Position numbers and translations under genes: made by a program. The notes under the pieces are model-generated. The model saw nothing but the letters and a program-made list of their open reading frames with translations, was not told the origin of the DNA and ran no database searches. This document shows positions 54,099-63,741 of a stretch of DNA of 64,000 bases, piece after piece (the stretch's first letter is position 1; each line of letters starts with the position of its first letter). The DNA lies in assembly GCA_003021045.1 (NCBI GenBank), contig PXRN01000001.1, positions 1-64,000 of the forward strand, given 5' to 3'. The DNA is from Halobacteriales archaeon QS_4_69_34. GTDB lineage: Archaea > Halobacteriota > Halobacteria > Halobacteriales > Halococcaceae.

Positions 54099-55216
54099 GC
54101 GCGCCCGGATTTCCGCTCCCGGTTCGCCGGACGCTCTCGCGGGCGGTCCGCCGGCCGTCGTGGCTCGCACTCGGCGGCCTCGCTGCCCTCTCGGTGTTCG
54201 GGATCGCGCCCCCCGAGCGGGTCGGCTACCTCGTGTTGCTAGCGAGCGCCCTCGCTTTCGGCCTCCCCCACGGCGCGATCGACCACCTCGCGCTCGCACG
54301 CATCGGGGTGGCCCGCTCCCGCCCGCTCGTCGCCACCGGCCTGCTGTACGCGCTGGCCGGTGGTGCGTACGTCGTGTTCTGGGCCTTCGCGCCCGCTCCG
54401 GCGTTCGTCCTGTTCGTCGCACTGACGTGGGCTCACTGGGGACAGGGCGACCTCCACGCGGCGCTCGCGTTCGCCGGGCGGACCCACCTCCGGACGCGGG
54501 GACAGCGCGCGCTCTGTCTGGTCGTCCGCGGCGGCCTCCCCATGCTCGTGCCGCTGCTCGCCTTTCCCGGCGTCTACGAGACCGTCGCCCGTGAGGTCGT
54601 CGCGGTGTTTGACCCGGCCGCCGCCCGCGCGCTCGCGGCCGCCGTCCCGACCCGTCCCGGCGTCCGCCGCGCCGCCGGCCTCGCCTTCGGGTCTCTTTCG
54701 GTCGCCGCGCTGGCGCTCGGCTACGTCCGTGCCGCTTCCTTGCATGGAACTGGGACCGGGGACGGGGCCGGGTCCGAGCCCGGAACCGCCACCGCGACTC
54801 CCGTGGCTGACGCCGCGGACGCCCGCCGGGCGTGGCGGATCGACGCCGCGGAAACCCTCCTGTTGTGGACGTACTTCCTCGCCGTGCCGCCGGTGCTCGC
54901 GATCGGGCTGTACTTTCCGCTGTGGCACTCGCTCCGGCACGTCGCCCGGCTGGTGGCGCTCGACGGTTCCGACGCGCTCCGGCGGGGGGCCGTCGGCCCG
55001 GCGTTCGCTCGGTTCGCCCGCGAGGCCGCCCCCCTCACCGCCGTCGCGGCCTGCCTGCTCGTCGCGCTCTCGGTCGTCCGGCCGCCGGCGACCCTCGCGG
55101 GGGTCGCCGCGCGGTATCTGGTGGTGCTCGCCGCGCTCACGCCGCCCCACGTCGCCGTCGTCGCCGCGATGGACCGCGCGCAGGGTGTCTGGATGCCGGC
55201 CCCGACGGCCCGGTAG
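54089..55216 (+). CDS. blh: Brp/Blh beta-carotene 15,15-prime-dioxygenase
   Basis: ATG 54089 (MALSAPGFPLPVRRTL) gives 375 residues and overlaps crtY by ten bases; ATG 54074 is also possible. Conserved His-bearing helices are FGLPHGAIDHLALARIG, WAHWGQGDLHAALAFAG and FPLWHSLRHVARLVALDG, the non-haem iron site of the family. It cleaves beta-carotene into two retinals. With crtY it completes the route from lycopene to the chromophore of the neighbouring rhodopsin. An acidic/Gly insertion lies at about 218-245. Brp and Blh are not distinguishable here. Confidence 0.92.
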   Translation: MALSAPGFPLPVRRTLSRAVRRPSWLALGGLAALSVFGIAPPERVGYLVLLASALAFGLPHGAIDHLALARIGVARSRPLVATGLLYALAGGAYVVFWAFAPAPAFVLFVALTWAHWGQGDLHAALAFAGRTHLRTRGQRALCLVVRGGLPMLVPLLAFPGVYETVAREVVAVFDPAAARALAAAVPTRPGVRRAAGLAFGSLSVAALALGYVRAASLHGTGTGDGAGSEPGTATATPVADAADARRAWRIDAAETLLLWTYFLAVPPVLAIGLYFPLWHSLRHVARLVALDGSDALRRGAVGPAFARFAREAAPLTAVAACLLVALSVVRPPATLAGVAARYLVVLAALTPPHVAVVAAMDRAQGVWMPAPTAR

Positions 55217-55262
55217 CGCCGCGGCGAGCGCCGCGCACGGACCGGGACCGTTCGGCACGGCG

Positions 55263-56057
55263 TCACCGCCCGGCCTGCCTGACGGCGGCGAGCGCCTCGG
55301 CGGCCTCGCGGGCGGCGGCGAGGCGCTCGCGGGTGCGCCCGAGGTCGCTGCCCTCCTCGGCCGCCGTCGCGAGCCGGTTGAGGGTGCGTGCGAGCGACTC
55401 CTCGGCTGCCCCGAGCGCGCCCGCTTCGCCGCCCGCCCCTCCCCGCGGACTCGGTCCCGACTCCGATCCGCTGGCGGCTCCCTCGGCGTCGGACTGACCG
55501 GGCCGTCGACCCGCTCGACGCGCCCGGTCGCGGCTGCCGTGCCCGTAGTCGGCGGCCGCGGCCTGTGAGGGCGGCTCCCGTCGGTTTCCGGCGTCGGACC
55601 CCGCGACGCGGTCTGCCGGCACGCCGGCACCGCCCCGCTCGTGTTCGGTCCCGTCTGCCTCGACCGTCGCGCCCGCCGGGCCACCGACGTCGGCGTCCGT
55701 ATCGGGAGTCACCTCGATCCCGCCGTCGCGGTCGTCCGTCGGGTGGTCGGCCCCGTCGGCGTCGTCCTCCGCGGTCGGCTCGTGTCTCCCGGTGGCCGTC
55801 GCCGCGTCCGCGGCTCCCGGTCCGTCGGCCGCCCCGGCCGTCCCGCCGTCGCCGTCGTCCTGCTGGCAGGTCGGACAGAACGCCTGTCCCTCATAGTTGA
55901 AGACCGGGCTGCCACAGTCCTCGCAGTGGGTGTCGGTCATCGTCGCGCCTTGGAGCAGGAGTTCGCTCATGTGGGCGGTCTCGGCCCGCCGTTCTTGCTC
56001 CTCGGCGAACCGCTCTTCGAGCCGCTCGCGCTCGGCCTCCTTGTCGAAGTCGCTCAT
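55263..56057 (-). CDS. SSSCA1/p27-type zinc protein, long acidic tail
   Basis: ATG 56057 (MSDFDKEAERERLEERFAEE) gives 264 residues. A helical N-terminus (1-45) with AHMSELLLQGATMTDTHCED leads to a zinc knuckle with CEDCG and CPTC (residues about 44-66), the Sjogren-syndrome/scleroderma-autoantigen-1 signature. It is followed by a long disordered Asp/Gly/Ala-rich stretch (70-215) and a C-terminal helix (SLARTLNRLATAAEEGSDLG). Role unknown; the human homologue binds microtubule or ubiquitin-associated partners, and archaeal function is not established. It converges with the blh gene. Confidence 0.8.
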   Translation of the reverse strand: MSDFDKEAERERLEERFAEEQERRAETAHMSELLLQGATMTDTHCEDCGSPVFNYEGQAFCPTCQQDDGDGGTAGAADGPGAADAATATGRHEPTAEDDADGADHPTDDRDGGIEVTPDTDADVGGPAGATVEADGTEHERGGAGVPADRVAGSDAGNRREPPSQAAAADYGHGSRDRARRAGRRPGQSDAEGAASGSESGPSPRGGAGGEAGALGAAEESLARTLNRLATAAEEGSDLGRTRERLAAAREAAEALAAVRQAGR

Positions 56058-56179
56058 ACCCCCGGAAGAGCGCGGTCGCCGAAAAGGACTGCGGCCCGTG
56101 CCCGCCGAGGAGCGCACTCATCGCCGGCGCCGCGAAACGATCCGGTGGCACGGGCCGGACGGACCGTCCGGTGGGCGGC

Positions 56180-57109
56180 TCACACGGGGGTGAACCACTC
56201 CTCGTGGCCGTCGCTGCGGCCCTCGACGACCTCGAAGAAGCGCGACTGGACCGCCTCGGTGACCGGTCCCCGCGCTCCTTCGCCGATCGCCACGTCGTCG
56301 ACGCTCCGGATGGGCGTGACCTCCGCGGCGGTCCCCGTGAAGAACAGCTCGTCGGCGGTGTAGAGCTCGCCCCGGGAGATGCTCGCCGCCTCGTGGACCG
56401 GATAGCCGAGCTCGCGGGCGAGCGTGATGGCGGTCTTTCGCGTGATGCCGTCGAGGATGCCCTCGGCGAGCCCCGGGGTGTGGATCTCGCCGTCGCGCAC
56501 CAGAAAGAGGTTCTCGCCGGGGCCCTCCGCGACGTCGCCCTCCTTGTTCAGGACGATGGCCTCCACGTAGCCGTTGCGCCGCGCCTCCTCGCCCGCGAGC
56601 AGGCTATTCACGTAGAGTCCCGTGGTCTTGGCGGTCGTGGGGACCTGACTGGAGTGGTGCTTGCGCCACGAGGAGACCATGACGTCGACACCGTCTTCCA
56701 GCGCGTCCTCGCCGAGGTAGGTCCCCCACGGCCAGCAGGCGATCGCCGTCCGGGTGGGGCAGTCCCCGGGACTCACCCCCAGCGAGTCGTAGCCGAAGTA
56801 CGTGATCGGCCGGACGTAACACGACCGGAGGTCCTGCCGGCGGATGAGTTCGAGCGTGGCCTCGGTGAGATCGGCGGGCGAGTACTCGATCTCCAGCCCG
56901 TAGGGCTTGGCCGACTGGTAGAGCCGCGCGAGGTGTTCGTCCCACCGGAAGATCGCCGGGCCCGCCTCGGTGTCGTAACACCGGACGCCCTCGAAGACGC
57001 CCGAGCCGTAGTGCAGCCCGTGCGTGAGGACGTGAATCCGTGCCTCCTCCCACGGAACGAACTCGCCGTCCATCCAGATCGTATCGACGTCCATCTCCGC
57101 GAAGCTCAT
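56180..57109 (-). CDS. ilvE: branched-chain amino acid aminotransferase
   Basis: The protein has 309 residues. Class IV aminotransferase motifs are WMDGEFVPWEEARIHVLTHG, HYGSGVFEGVRCYDTEAG, the PLP lysine K161 in VPTTAKTTGLYVNSLLAGEE, EAIVLNKEGDVAEGPGENLF and FFTGTAAEVTPI. It transfers the amino group between glutamate and leucine, isoleucine or valine. It is 66 bases downstream of ribB on the same strand but unrelated in pathway. No acidic tail. Confidence 0.95.
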   Translation of the reverse strand: MSFAEMDVDTIWMDGEFVPWEEARIHVLTHGLHYGSGVFEGVRCYDTEAGPAIFRWDEHLARLYQSAKPYGLEIEYSPADLTEATLELIRRQDLRSCYVRPITYFGYDSLGVSPGDCPTRTAIACWPWGTYLGEDALEDGVDVMVSSWRKHHSSQVPTTAKTTGLYVNSLLAGEEARRNGYVEAIVLNKEGDVAEGPGENLFLVRDGEIHTPGLAEGILDGITRKTAITLARELGYPVHEAASISRGELYTADELFFTGTAAEVTPIRSVDDVAIGEGARGPVTEAVQSRFFEVVEGRSDGHEEWFTPV

Positions 57110-57175
57110 GGCCGCCCTCCGATCCGGGCGGTTATGAGTGTTGGCGATTTTTGCCCCGCCGCGGGGGGTTCCGCC

Positions 57176-57946
57176 TCACCCGCCGAGTCGCTCGACGAGC
57201 CGTGCGCCCTCGACGTAGACGAAGCCGTGGGACGCGGCGTAGGCCCGGGCGTCGGTGGGCGCGAGCGCGCCGCCGGTTTCGCCGTCGAGCATCTCACAGA
57301 CGACGACCGCGGGCGGGAGGTCGGCGGCGTCGGCGAGCGCGAGCGCGAGCTCGGTGTGGCCGCGCCGCTCGGCGAGCAGCCCCTCGGCGGCCCGAAGCAG
57401 GTGGACGTGACCCGGGACGCGGAACCGGTCGGCGAACTCGACGTCCCCGGGAGCGGCCGCCGCGTCGGCGAGCGCGGCGATCGTCAGCGCACGGTCCTCG
57501 TCGGTGATCCCCGTGTAGGTCTCGCGGTGGTTCACCGTCAGCGAGAAGGAGGGTCGGTCGCCGTAGGCGAGCTCCCCGCCCGCGACCGCGGGGTGGTCGA
57601 CGGCCTCGTGGGCGAAGGGGAGCCCGAAGGCGTCGCTCGCGGCCGCAGAGAGCGCGACACAGACCAGCCCGCCGGCGTCGTTTCGCAGCCGCGCGAGGGC
57701 CTCGGCGGTGATCGCCCCGGCGGGATAGACGAGGTCCGTCTCGCCCTCGCGGTCGGCGGCGTCGTGGACCAGTACCGGCTTCCCGGCACGGAACGCGTCG
57801 AGCGCCCGGTCGACGCCGGCAGGTGGGGCGTCGGTGGGTGGGGCGTCACCGGTATCGAGCGCGTCGCGTCCGCGGTCCTCCTCCGTGCCCTGCTCCCGAC
57901 CGCCGTCCCCGCGTCCGTGCGCGTCGGCGTCGGTCGCCGACCCCAT
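57176..57946 (-). CDS. ribB: 3,4-dihydroxy-2-butanone 4-phosphate synthase
   Basis: The protein has 256 residues. After an acidic N-terminus (1-38), the RibB motifs are LVHDAADREGETDLVYPAG, ARLRNDAGGLVCVALS, HRETYTGITDEDRALTIAAL and HVHLLRAAEGLLAERRGHTE. It makes the four-carbon unit for riboflavin from ribulose 5-phosphate. It starts one base after the rbkR stop (TGAGATG), so both are transcribed from the operator-bearing promoter at 58678-58707. RbkR would therefore control its supply in response to flavin or its own kinase function. Confidence 0.94.
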   Translation of the reverse strand: MGSATDADAHGRGDGGREQGTEEDRGRDALDTGDAPPTDAPPAGVDRALDAFRAGKPVLVHDAADREGETDLVYPAGAITAEALARLRNDAGGLVCVALSAAASDAFGLPFAHEAVDHPAVAGGELAYGDRPSFSLTVNHRETYTGITDEDRALTIAALADAAAAPGDVEFADRFRVPGHVHLLRAAEGLLAERRGHTELALALADAADLPPAVVVCEMLDGETGGALAPTDARAYAASHGFVYVEGARLVERLGG

Positions 57947-57947
57947 C

Positions 57948-58655
57948 TCAGCCGTCCCCCCGTTCCTCGATGCGGACGGTGAGCGGATCGCCGTCGTCGA
58001 GTCCGAGCGCCTCGCGGAGTTTCACCGGCGCGATGACTTCGAGCTGGTCCTCGTCGTGGTGGGTGCGCTCGGGCGCGATGACGTGGGCCGGCTCGTACTC
58101 CTCGCCGCCCGCTTCGACGGTCGCCGGGTAGCAGACGGCGGGGCCGTAGGTCCGGTCGTCGTCCTCCCAGCCGTCGATTCTCACCGGTTCGATCGCCGTT
58201 AGTCCCGCCCGGGCACGGACGCTTCCCTCGTCGAGGGCGACGTTGAGGGTGCCGGGGAACGGCTCGTAGCCCAGCCGATCCTCGAACTGGGTCATGTAGC
58301 CGGGCAGGGTGATGTAGTGACGCCCCTCGCCCATGCCCACGGTGACGGTTCCCGAGAGGGCGACGCGCACGCCCCGCTCGAAGATCCGTCGGTAGTCGGC
58401 GTACTCGCTCCGGAGCTCGCGCTTGCCCGCCTCGGTGAGCGCGACCCACTGGCCGTCGCCGGCGACCTCGCGGTCGATCAGGCCCGCTTCGTCGAGGTGA
58501 GTGAGCCGGCGGGAAGCGGTCTGGTTCGAGGCGTCGAGTCCCTCGGCGAGCCCGGCACAGGAGACCTTGATCTCGCCCGCGAGCCCGCCGTCGAGCGCGA
58601 GCAGCTTGAGCGCCGCGCGCTCGTCGTGGCCGACGGCGAGCGTCGTTCCTGACAT
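57948..58655 (-). CDS. rbkR: CTP-dependent riboflavin kinase and transcriptional regulator RbkR
   Basis: The protein has 235 residues. The N-terminal winged helix has [20 protein letters not shown] and [20 protein letters not shown], and the C-terminal riboflavin kinase [40 protein letters not shown] and [20 protein letters not shown]. Archaeal riboflavin kinases use CTP. This fusion both phosphorylates riboflavin and represses riboflavin genes in archaea. It begins a two-gene operon with ribB, and its promoter has the palindromes described separately. The family is well characterised; the operator here is inferred. Confidence 0.95.
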   Translation of the reverse strand: MSGTTLAVGHDERAALKLLALDGGLAGEIKVSCAGLAEGLDASNQTASRRLTHLDEAGLIDREVAGDGQWVALTEAGKRELRSEYADYRRIFERGVRVALSGTVTVGMGEGRHYITLPGYMTQFEDRLGYEPFPGTLNVALDEGSVRARAGLTAIEPVRIDGWEDDDRTYGPAVCYPATVEAGGEEYEPAHVIAPERTHHDEDQLEVIAPVKLREALGLDDGDPLTVRIEERGDG

Positions 58656-58677
58656 GGCTACGCTTGGGAACCGTCGG

Positions 58678-58707
58678 TGATAAGCGTACCGAATACGGTA
58701 ACCGTAT
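58678..58707 (-). promoter_or_regulatory. rbkR promoter with TACCG/CGGTA half-site array (candidate RbkR operator)
   Basis: The plus strand has TACCG (58687-58691), CGGTA (58696-58700) and ACCGTAT (58701-58707). These make two interleaved perfect inverted repeats: TACCG-AATA-CGGTA and ATACGGT-A-ACCGTAT. The TATA-like gataag (58680-58685 on plus) lies about 27 bases from the rbkR ATG, so a protein bound here would cover the TFB site. The remaining spacer to 59023 (58708-59023) is purine-rich and has no gene. Confidence 0.65.
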
Positions 58708-59023
58708 CAAATCTGGAACGCGGCGGCGGTGAGCGAAGGGCGGTCGCTGCGATCGGGGGACTCGTGAAACGGGCCGGAGCTCACGAGAACGGACGCGAGG
58801 GCCGCACAAAAGCGCGCCGGTCCGTCGGACCCGGCGGCGGAACGAGGAGGCGGACGCGCGGGAGACGAAAACCGAGAGCGAACACAGGGTTCGAAGCCGC
58901 GGCGAGGACACGCGGGGTCGGACGCCGCCCGGATAGTCACGGACGGTGAGGTGGCGACGGTCGGCCGAGAGCGGGACACGAACGCGAGCCGTTTTACGTC
59001 CGAGTGCCCTACGAGCGGTAAGA

Positions 59024-59689
59024 ATGAGCGAGGACGACACCGAGATGGCGGCCCTGCCGTCGAGCGACGCGGGAACGGCGACGCCGGCCGCCGGGCCCCT
59101 GCTCGACGCCCTCGACTCCTGGACCGACGCCTCGAAGCACGTCCTGAACAGCTACCTGGAGGCCAATCGGGCGGTCATGGCGGGGCTCGGCCTCCGGAGC
59201 GCCACCGGCGAGCGCGTCGGTGCGCCGATCGCGGAGCTGTCCTACGTGACGCCGGGCTGGTCGTTCGAGCGCTCCGTGGACACCCGCGCCGAGCTCGGGG
59301 TGGGCGACTTCGTGCGCTTCTCGAAGCCGGTCCTCGACGACGACGTCCACGCGTTCGCCCAGGCGAGCGGCGACACCAACCGGCTGCACCTGGACGACGG
59401 GTTCGCCGCCGAGACGCGCTTCGGCGGACCCATCGCCCACGGGACGCTCGTCTCGGGGCTGATCAGCGCCGCGCTCGCCCGGCTGCCGGGGCTCACGGTC
59501 TATCTCTCCCAGGACGTCGAGTACCGCGGCCCGGTGGAGATCGGGGACGTCGTCACCGCCGAGTGCGAGATCGTCGAGGACCTCGGCGACGAGCAGTACC
59601 GACTGACGACCCGCGTCCATACCGATGAAGGCGAGACGGTCATCGACGGCGAGGCCGTCGTCCTCATCGACGAGCCGCCCGACGGCTGA
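59024..59689 (+). CDS. MaoC-like (R)-specific enoyl-CoA hydratase
   Basis: ATG 59024 (MSEDDTEMAALPSSDAG) gives 221 residues. A helical N-terminal segment (25-60, SWTDASKHVLNSYLEANRAV) resembles the phasin-like helices of haloarchaeal MaoC proteins. The hot-dog fold follows: FVRFSKPVLDDDVHAFAQAS, GDTNRLHLDDGFAAETRF (hydratase Asp/His) and GPIAHGTLVSGLISAALARL. It may supply (R)-3-hydroxyacyl-CoA for PHA synthesis or take part in fatty-acyl turnover. No pha genes are in the window, so the role is not settled. Confidence 0.85.
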   Translation: MSEDDTEMAALPSSDAGTATPAAGPLLDALDSWTDASKHVLNSYLEANRAVMAGLGLRSATGERVGAPIAELSYVTPGWSFERSVDTRAELGVGDFVRFSKPVLDDDVHAFAQASGDTNRLHLDDGFAAETRFGGPIAHGTLVSGLISAALARLPGLTVYLSQDVEYRGPVEIGDVVTAECEIVEDLGDEQYRLTTRVHTDEGETVIDGEAVVLIDEPPDG

Positions 59690-59794
59690 CCGGCCCCGCC
59701 TCCCGCGGCGCGGACCGGCTCCGGCGACGGCGGCGCTCCGCGGGCTTCGGTCGGGCTTCGATACGTTGATACCGAGCGGTGTGAAACGACGGCC

Positions 59795-61576
59795 ATGTTC
59801 CTCGCGCTCCGCCGGGCGGTCGAGGCCGCCCTGAGCGACGCCCTCGGGGACCTCGGCCTCCCGACGGCGGACCTCGGGATCGAGGAGCCGCCCGAGGGCG
59901 TCGACGCGGTGCTCGCCTCCAGCGTCGCCTTCCGGCTGGCCGGCGAGCGCGGCACGGCCCCACCCGCGGTCGCCGCCGAGATCGCCGCCGCCGTCGATCC
60001 CGCGGGCTACGAGTACGTCGGCGACGTCGAGGCCGCGGGCCCCTACGTCAACATCCATCCCGCGGACGCGTACTACGACGACACGCTCGCCGCCGCCCGC
60101 GATCCCGAGTACGGTCGGCTCGACGACCGCGGGGAGTCGGTCGTCGTCGAGCACACCAGCGCCAACCCCACCGGCCCCGTGCACGTCGGCCGGGCGCGCA
60201 ATCCGATCGTCGGCGACGCGATCGCCAACGTGCTCGACGCCGCGGGCTATGCCGTCGCCCGGCACTACTACGTCAACGACGCCGGCCGGCAGATGGCCGT
60301 CTTCACGTGGGCCTACGAGACCTTCGGTGAGAACGAACTCCCCGAGCCCGAACGCGACCGGGCGGATTACGATCTCGTGCGGTACTACCAGAAGGGCAAC
60401 GCGTTCCTGGAGACCGCCGCCGAGGCCGAGCGCGAGGCCGTCGAGGCCGAGATCGAGTCGATCATGCGCGGGCTCGAAGCCGGCGACGAGGAGACCTACG
60501 AGCGTGTCGGGGCGGTCGTCGACGGCGTTCTCGGGGGGATGCGTGCCTCGCTCGGGCGGCTCCCCGCCGAGTTCGACCGGTTCGTCAGGGAGACGCGCTT
60601 TCTGCGGGATGGAAGCGCCGCGGCAGTCGTCGAACGGCTCCGGGAGAGCGACCACGCCGAGCGCGAGGACGGGGCGTGGGTGCTCGACCTCGCCGACTGG
60701 GGGATCGAGAAGCCGTTCGTGTTTCTCCGGTCGGACGGCACGACGCTGTACACCACCCGCGACCTCGCCCACCACGAGTGGAAGTTCGCGAACTTCGACC
60801 GCGCGGTCACGGTGCTCGGCGAGGACCAGAAGCTCCACGCCGACCAGCTCGCCGCCGCCCTCGAGATCCTCGGCAACGACGCCGGGCGGCTCACCTCGAC
60901 GTTCTACTCGTGGGTGAACCTCCCCGAGGGCGGGATGAGCACCCGCGAGGGAACGGGCGTCGACCTCGACGACCTGCTCGACGAGTCGATCCGCCGCGCC
61001 CGCGAGGAGGTCGAGTCGCGGCTCGACACCCGGATCCGGGACGACGACCTCACGGACGAAGACGTCGAGCGCATCGCCCGGCAGGTGGGCATCGGCGCGG
61101 TGCGCTACGACGTCGTCTCGAAACAGCCCGCGAAGGCGATCACCTTCGAGTGGGATCGCGCTCTGGATTTCGAGGCCCAGAGCGCCCCCTACGTCCAGTA
61201 CGTCCACGCGCGGTGCTGTGGCATCCTCGACGAGGCCGGCGCGCCGTCGGAAGGGACCGACGCGCCGTCCACGGAAACCGACGCCGGAACGGTCGGTGCG
61301 AACGCTCTCGGGACGCCCGAGGAGCGCGCCCTCTTAGCGGTCCTCGCGCGCTACCCGGCCGTCGTCGAGCACGCGGCCGCCGAGCTCGCGCCCCACCGGG
61401 TGGCGACCTACACCCGCGAGCTTTCCGAGGCGTTCAACGCCTTCTATCGCGAGTGTCCCGTTCTCTCGGCCGAAGGCGAGACCCGCCGAGCGCGACTCGC
61501 GCTGGTGGCCGCCGCGCGGACCACGGTGGCGAACGCGCTCTCGCTGCTGGGGGTCGCTGCCCCCGAATCGATGTAG
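59795..61576 (+). CDS. argS: arginyl-tRNA synthetase
   Basis: The protein has 593 residues. After the Arg-specific N-terminal domain (1-110), the class I signature is [17 protein letters not shown] (HxGH as HVGR, about 123-139). The KMSKS position is [17 protein letters not shown], divergent as usual in ArgRS. DALR-type anticodon domain (470-593) contains [20 protein letters not shown]. An acidic insert (about 485-505) is haloarchaeal. It stands alone, with a start preceded by a TATA-like tacgttgatacc at about 30 bases. Confidence 0.96.
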   Translation: MFLALRRAVEAALSDALGDLGLPTADLGIEEPPEGVDAVLASSVAFRLAGERGTAPPAVAAEIAAAVDPAGYEYVGDVEAAGPYVNIHPADAYYDDTLAAARDPEYGRLDDRGESVVVEHTSANPTGPVHVGRARNPIVGDAIANVLDAAGYAVARHYYVNDAGRQMAVFTWAYETFGENELPEPERDRADYDLVRYYQKGNAFLETAAEAEREAVEAEIESIMRGLEAGDEETYERVGAVVDGVLGGMRASLGRLPAEFDRFVRETRFLRDGSAAAVVERLRESDHAEREDGAWVLDLADWGIEKPFVFLRSDGTTLYTTRDLAHHEWKFANFDRAVTVLGEDQKLHADQLAAALEILGNDAGRLTSTFYSWVNLPEGGMSTREGTGVDLDDLLDESIRRAREEVESRLDTRIRDDDLTDEDVERIARQVGIGAVRYDVVSKQPAKAITFEWDRALDFEAQSAPYVQYVHARCCGILDEAGAPSEGTDAPSTETDAGTVGANALGTPEERALLAVLARYPAVVEHAAAELAPHRVATYTRELSEAFNAFYRECPVLSAEGETRRARLALVAAARTTVANALSLLGVAAPESM

Positions 61577-61628
61577 TCGTCGCGGGACGGAGCCCCCATC
61601 GAGGTAAATCGGCGAGCTCGCCGTCGGG

Positions 61629-61775
61629 CTATGCGACGAACGCGCCGAGCGGAGCGATCGTCGCCGCGGAGTCGATCAGGCTGCCGCCGACGAACAGCAC
61701 CGCGGCCGCGCCGAGCCCGAGCGTCAGTAACAGAAAGAGCAGTATCCACCCGATCGGGACGTCTTCGTCGGTCAT
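61629..61775 (-). CDS. small single-pass or hairpin membrane protein
   Basis: ATG 61775 (MTDEDVPIGWILLFLLLTLG) gives 48 residues with a hydrophobic helix at 9-31 and a second weaker one ending PLGAFVA. It lies between argS and aRF1. A purine-poor spacer precedes it. The acidic start and helix length favour a real gene over chance. Function unknown. Confidence 0.55.
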   Translation of the reverse strand: MTDEDVPIGWILLFLLLTLGLGAAAVLFVGGSLIDSAATIAPLGAFVA

Positions 61776-62075
61776 GGGATCACTGGGGCGAGTGCTTTCA
61801 TAGCCCTTGTCGTTTCGACCGGCGGCCACGGCGCGCCGGGGCCCACGCCGATCGACGTCCCCGGACCGCCGAGGGCCGCCTACGATCCGGCCGACGAATC
61901 CGCTGCGGTGGGTGAGCGGATGTCGGCCGGGGTAGTCCACTAGTACGGACGTCGACGCACCCGGACGGGGAGAGCGGAGACGAACGCCGAACGGCGACGA
62001 CCGAGATCGGCACGCTCTCTTCGTGTGGCTCGGACGGTCAAAGGGTACTTACCCCACAAGCGGGTACTGCCGTCA

Positions 62076-63326
62076 ATGAGCACTCAGGAGGCCGAACGAA
62101 CCGACCAGACCGACCGGAAGAAATACGAGTTCCGGAAGGTCATCGAGGACCTCACCCAGTACGAGGGCTCGGGCACCCAGCTGGTCACCATCTACATCCC
62201 GCCCGACAGACAGATCTCCGACGTGGCCGCCCACATCACCCAAGAGCACAGCGAGGCCTCGAACATCAAATCGAAGCAGACCCGGACGAACGTCCAGGAC
62301 GCGCTGCGGAGCATCAAGGATCGGCTGCGCTACTACGACACCTACCCGCCCGAGAACGGCATGGTGCTCTTTTCGGGAGCCATCGACTCGGGCGGCGGCC
62401 GGACCGAGATGATCACCAGAGTGCTGGAGGACCCGCCCCAGCCGATCCAATCGTTCCGGTATCACTGCGACTCGGCCTTTCTGACCGAGCCCCTAGAGCA
62501 CATGCTCGCCGATCAGGGCCTGTTCGGGCTGATCGTCCTCGATCGCCGCGAGGCCAACGTCGGCTGGCTCCGGGGCAAGCGCGTCGAGCCGGTCAAATCG
62601 GCGAGCTCGCTCGTCCCCGGCAAGCAGCGCAAGGGTGGCCAGTCCGCCCAGCGGTTCGCCCGCCTCCGGCTCGAAGCCATCGACAACTTCTACCAGGAGG
62701 TCGCGGGCATGGCCAACAACCTCTTCGTCCCCGAGCGCCACGAGCTCGACGGCATCCTCGTGGGCGGGCCCTCTCCCACGAAAGACGAGTTCCTCGACGG
62801 CGACTACCTCCACCACGAGCTCGGTGAGAAAGTCCTCGGGAAGTTCGACGTCGCCTACACCGACGAGTCGGGCCTCTCGGATCTGGTGGACGCCGCGGGC
62901 GACGTCCTCGCCGACCAGGAGGTCATGCGCGACAAGCGCGAGATGGAGGACTTTTTCGCCGAGCTCCACGGCGGCGAGCTCGCCACCTACGGCTTCGAGC
63001 CCACCCGGCGGAACCTCGTGATGGGCTCGGTCGAGCGCCTCCTGTTGAGCGAGGACCTCCGTCAGGACGTCGTGGTCTACGACTGCCCGGACGGCGAGGA
63101 GTTCGCGCTCGTCGACCGCCGGGCGGACACGCCAGAACACGCCTGCGAGTCGGGCGCGCCCGCTGACGTGGCGAACCGCGAGGACGCTATCGAGCACCTG
63201 ATCGGGATCGCCGAACAGCGGGGCACCGAGTCGAAGCTCATCTCGACGGACTTCGAGAAGGGCGAGCAGCTCCTCGACGCCTTCGGCGGGATCGCCGGCG
63301 TCCTCCGATACTCGACCGGAATCTAG
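62076..63326 (+). CDS. prf1: peptide chain release factor aRF1
   Basis: ATG 62076 (MSTQEAERTDQTDRKKYEF) gives 416 residues. The stop-codon-reading NIKS motif is at 63-66 (ASNIKSKQTR) and the peptidyl-hydrolysis GGQ motif at 187-189 (QRKGGQSAQRF). The third domain ends LLDAFGGIAGVLRYSTGI. The factor recognises all three stop codons with aRF3/ABCE1 partners. A TATA-like run is weak; a GTG at 62025 in frame is less likely. Copy C of the dispersed element begins four bases after its stop. Confidence 0.96.
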   Translation: MSTQEAERTDQTDRKKYEFRKVIEDLTQYEGSGTQLVTIYIPPDRQISDVAAHITQEHSEASNIKSKQTRTNVQDALRSIKDRLRYYDTYPPENGMVLFSGAIDSGGGRTEMITRVLEDPPQPIQSFRYHCDSAFLTEPLEHMLADQGLFGLIVLDRREANVGWLRGKRVEPVKSASSLVPGKQRKGGQSAQRFARLRLEAIDNFYQEVAGMANNLFVPERHELDGILVGGPSPTKDEFLDGDYLHHELGEKVLGKFDVAYTDESGLSDLVDAAGDVLADQEVMRDKREMEDFFAELHGGELATYGFEPTRRNLVMGSVERLLLSEDLRQDVVVYDCPDGEEFALVDRRADTPEHACESGAPADVANREDAIEHLIGIAEQRGTESKLISTDFEKGEQLLDAFGGIAGVLRYSTGI

Positions 63327-63329
63327 AAC

Positions 63330-63502
63330 CCAGGTTTTTGCGCGGGGTCCTCTGTCGCTCGTGCCTGCGGCACTCGCTCCGCCGAACCCCGCGCAAAAAC
63401 CTGGACTAAAAAGGCCGTGAGCTTCCTCCCTCACTCCGTTCGGTCGTCCGCTCGCGGTACGACTGCTTGCCCGCGCCGCCACCACACCGCCACCGCACCG
63501 CG
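63330..63502 (+). repeat. dispersed intergenic element, copy C (with perfect palindrome)
   Basis: CCAGGTTTTTGCGCGGGG (63331-63348) is the exact reverse complement of CCCCGCGCAAAAACCTGG (63387-63404), with a spacer of about 38 bases. It is followed by actaaaaaggccgtgagc, ttcctccctcactcc, cggtcgtccgctcgcgg and gactgcttgcc, then a GC-rich tail with caccgcgaccgcgac. The order and spacing match copies A and B. The remaining 240 bases to 63741 hold nothing else that I can see. Confidence 0.88.
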
Positions 63503-63741
63503 ACCGCGACCGCTACCGCACCGGGCCGCCCTGCCTCTCCGGGTCGCGCCCGCCGCGTGCGGGACTCCCGGCCGACTACACCGCCGACAGCCCCGCTCTG
63601 CCTCCGGCCGCGGTCGTCCCCGACTACCGGATCGGTTCCGCCAGCGCCGCCGCTGGTGGCGGGTTCGGTCGAAACGCACGACGGCCGCTCCCGCGGTGTT
63701 CGACGCGCGGTCGCGGACCGAGCGGCCGGGTGAACGCGGGT

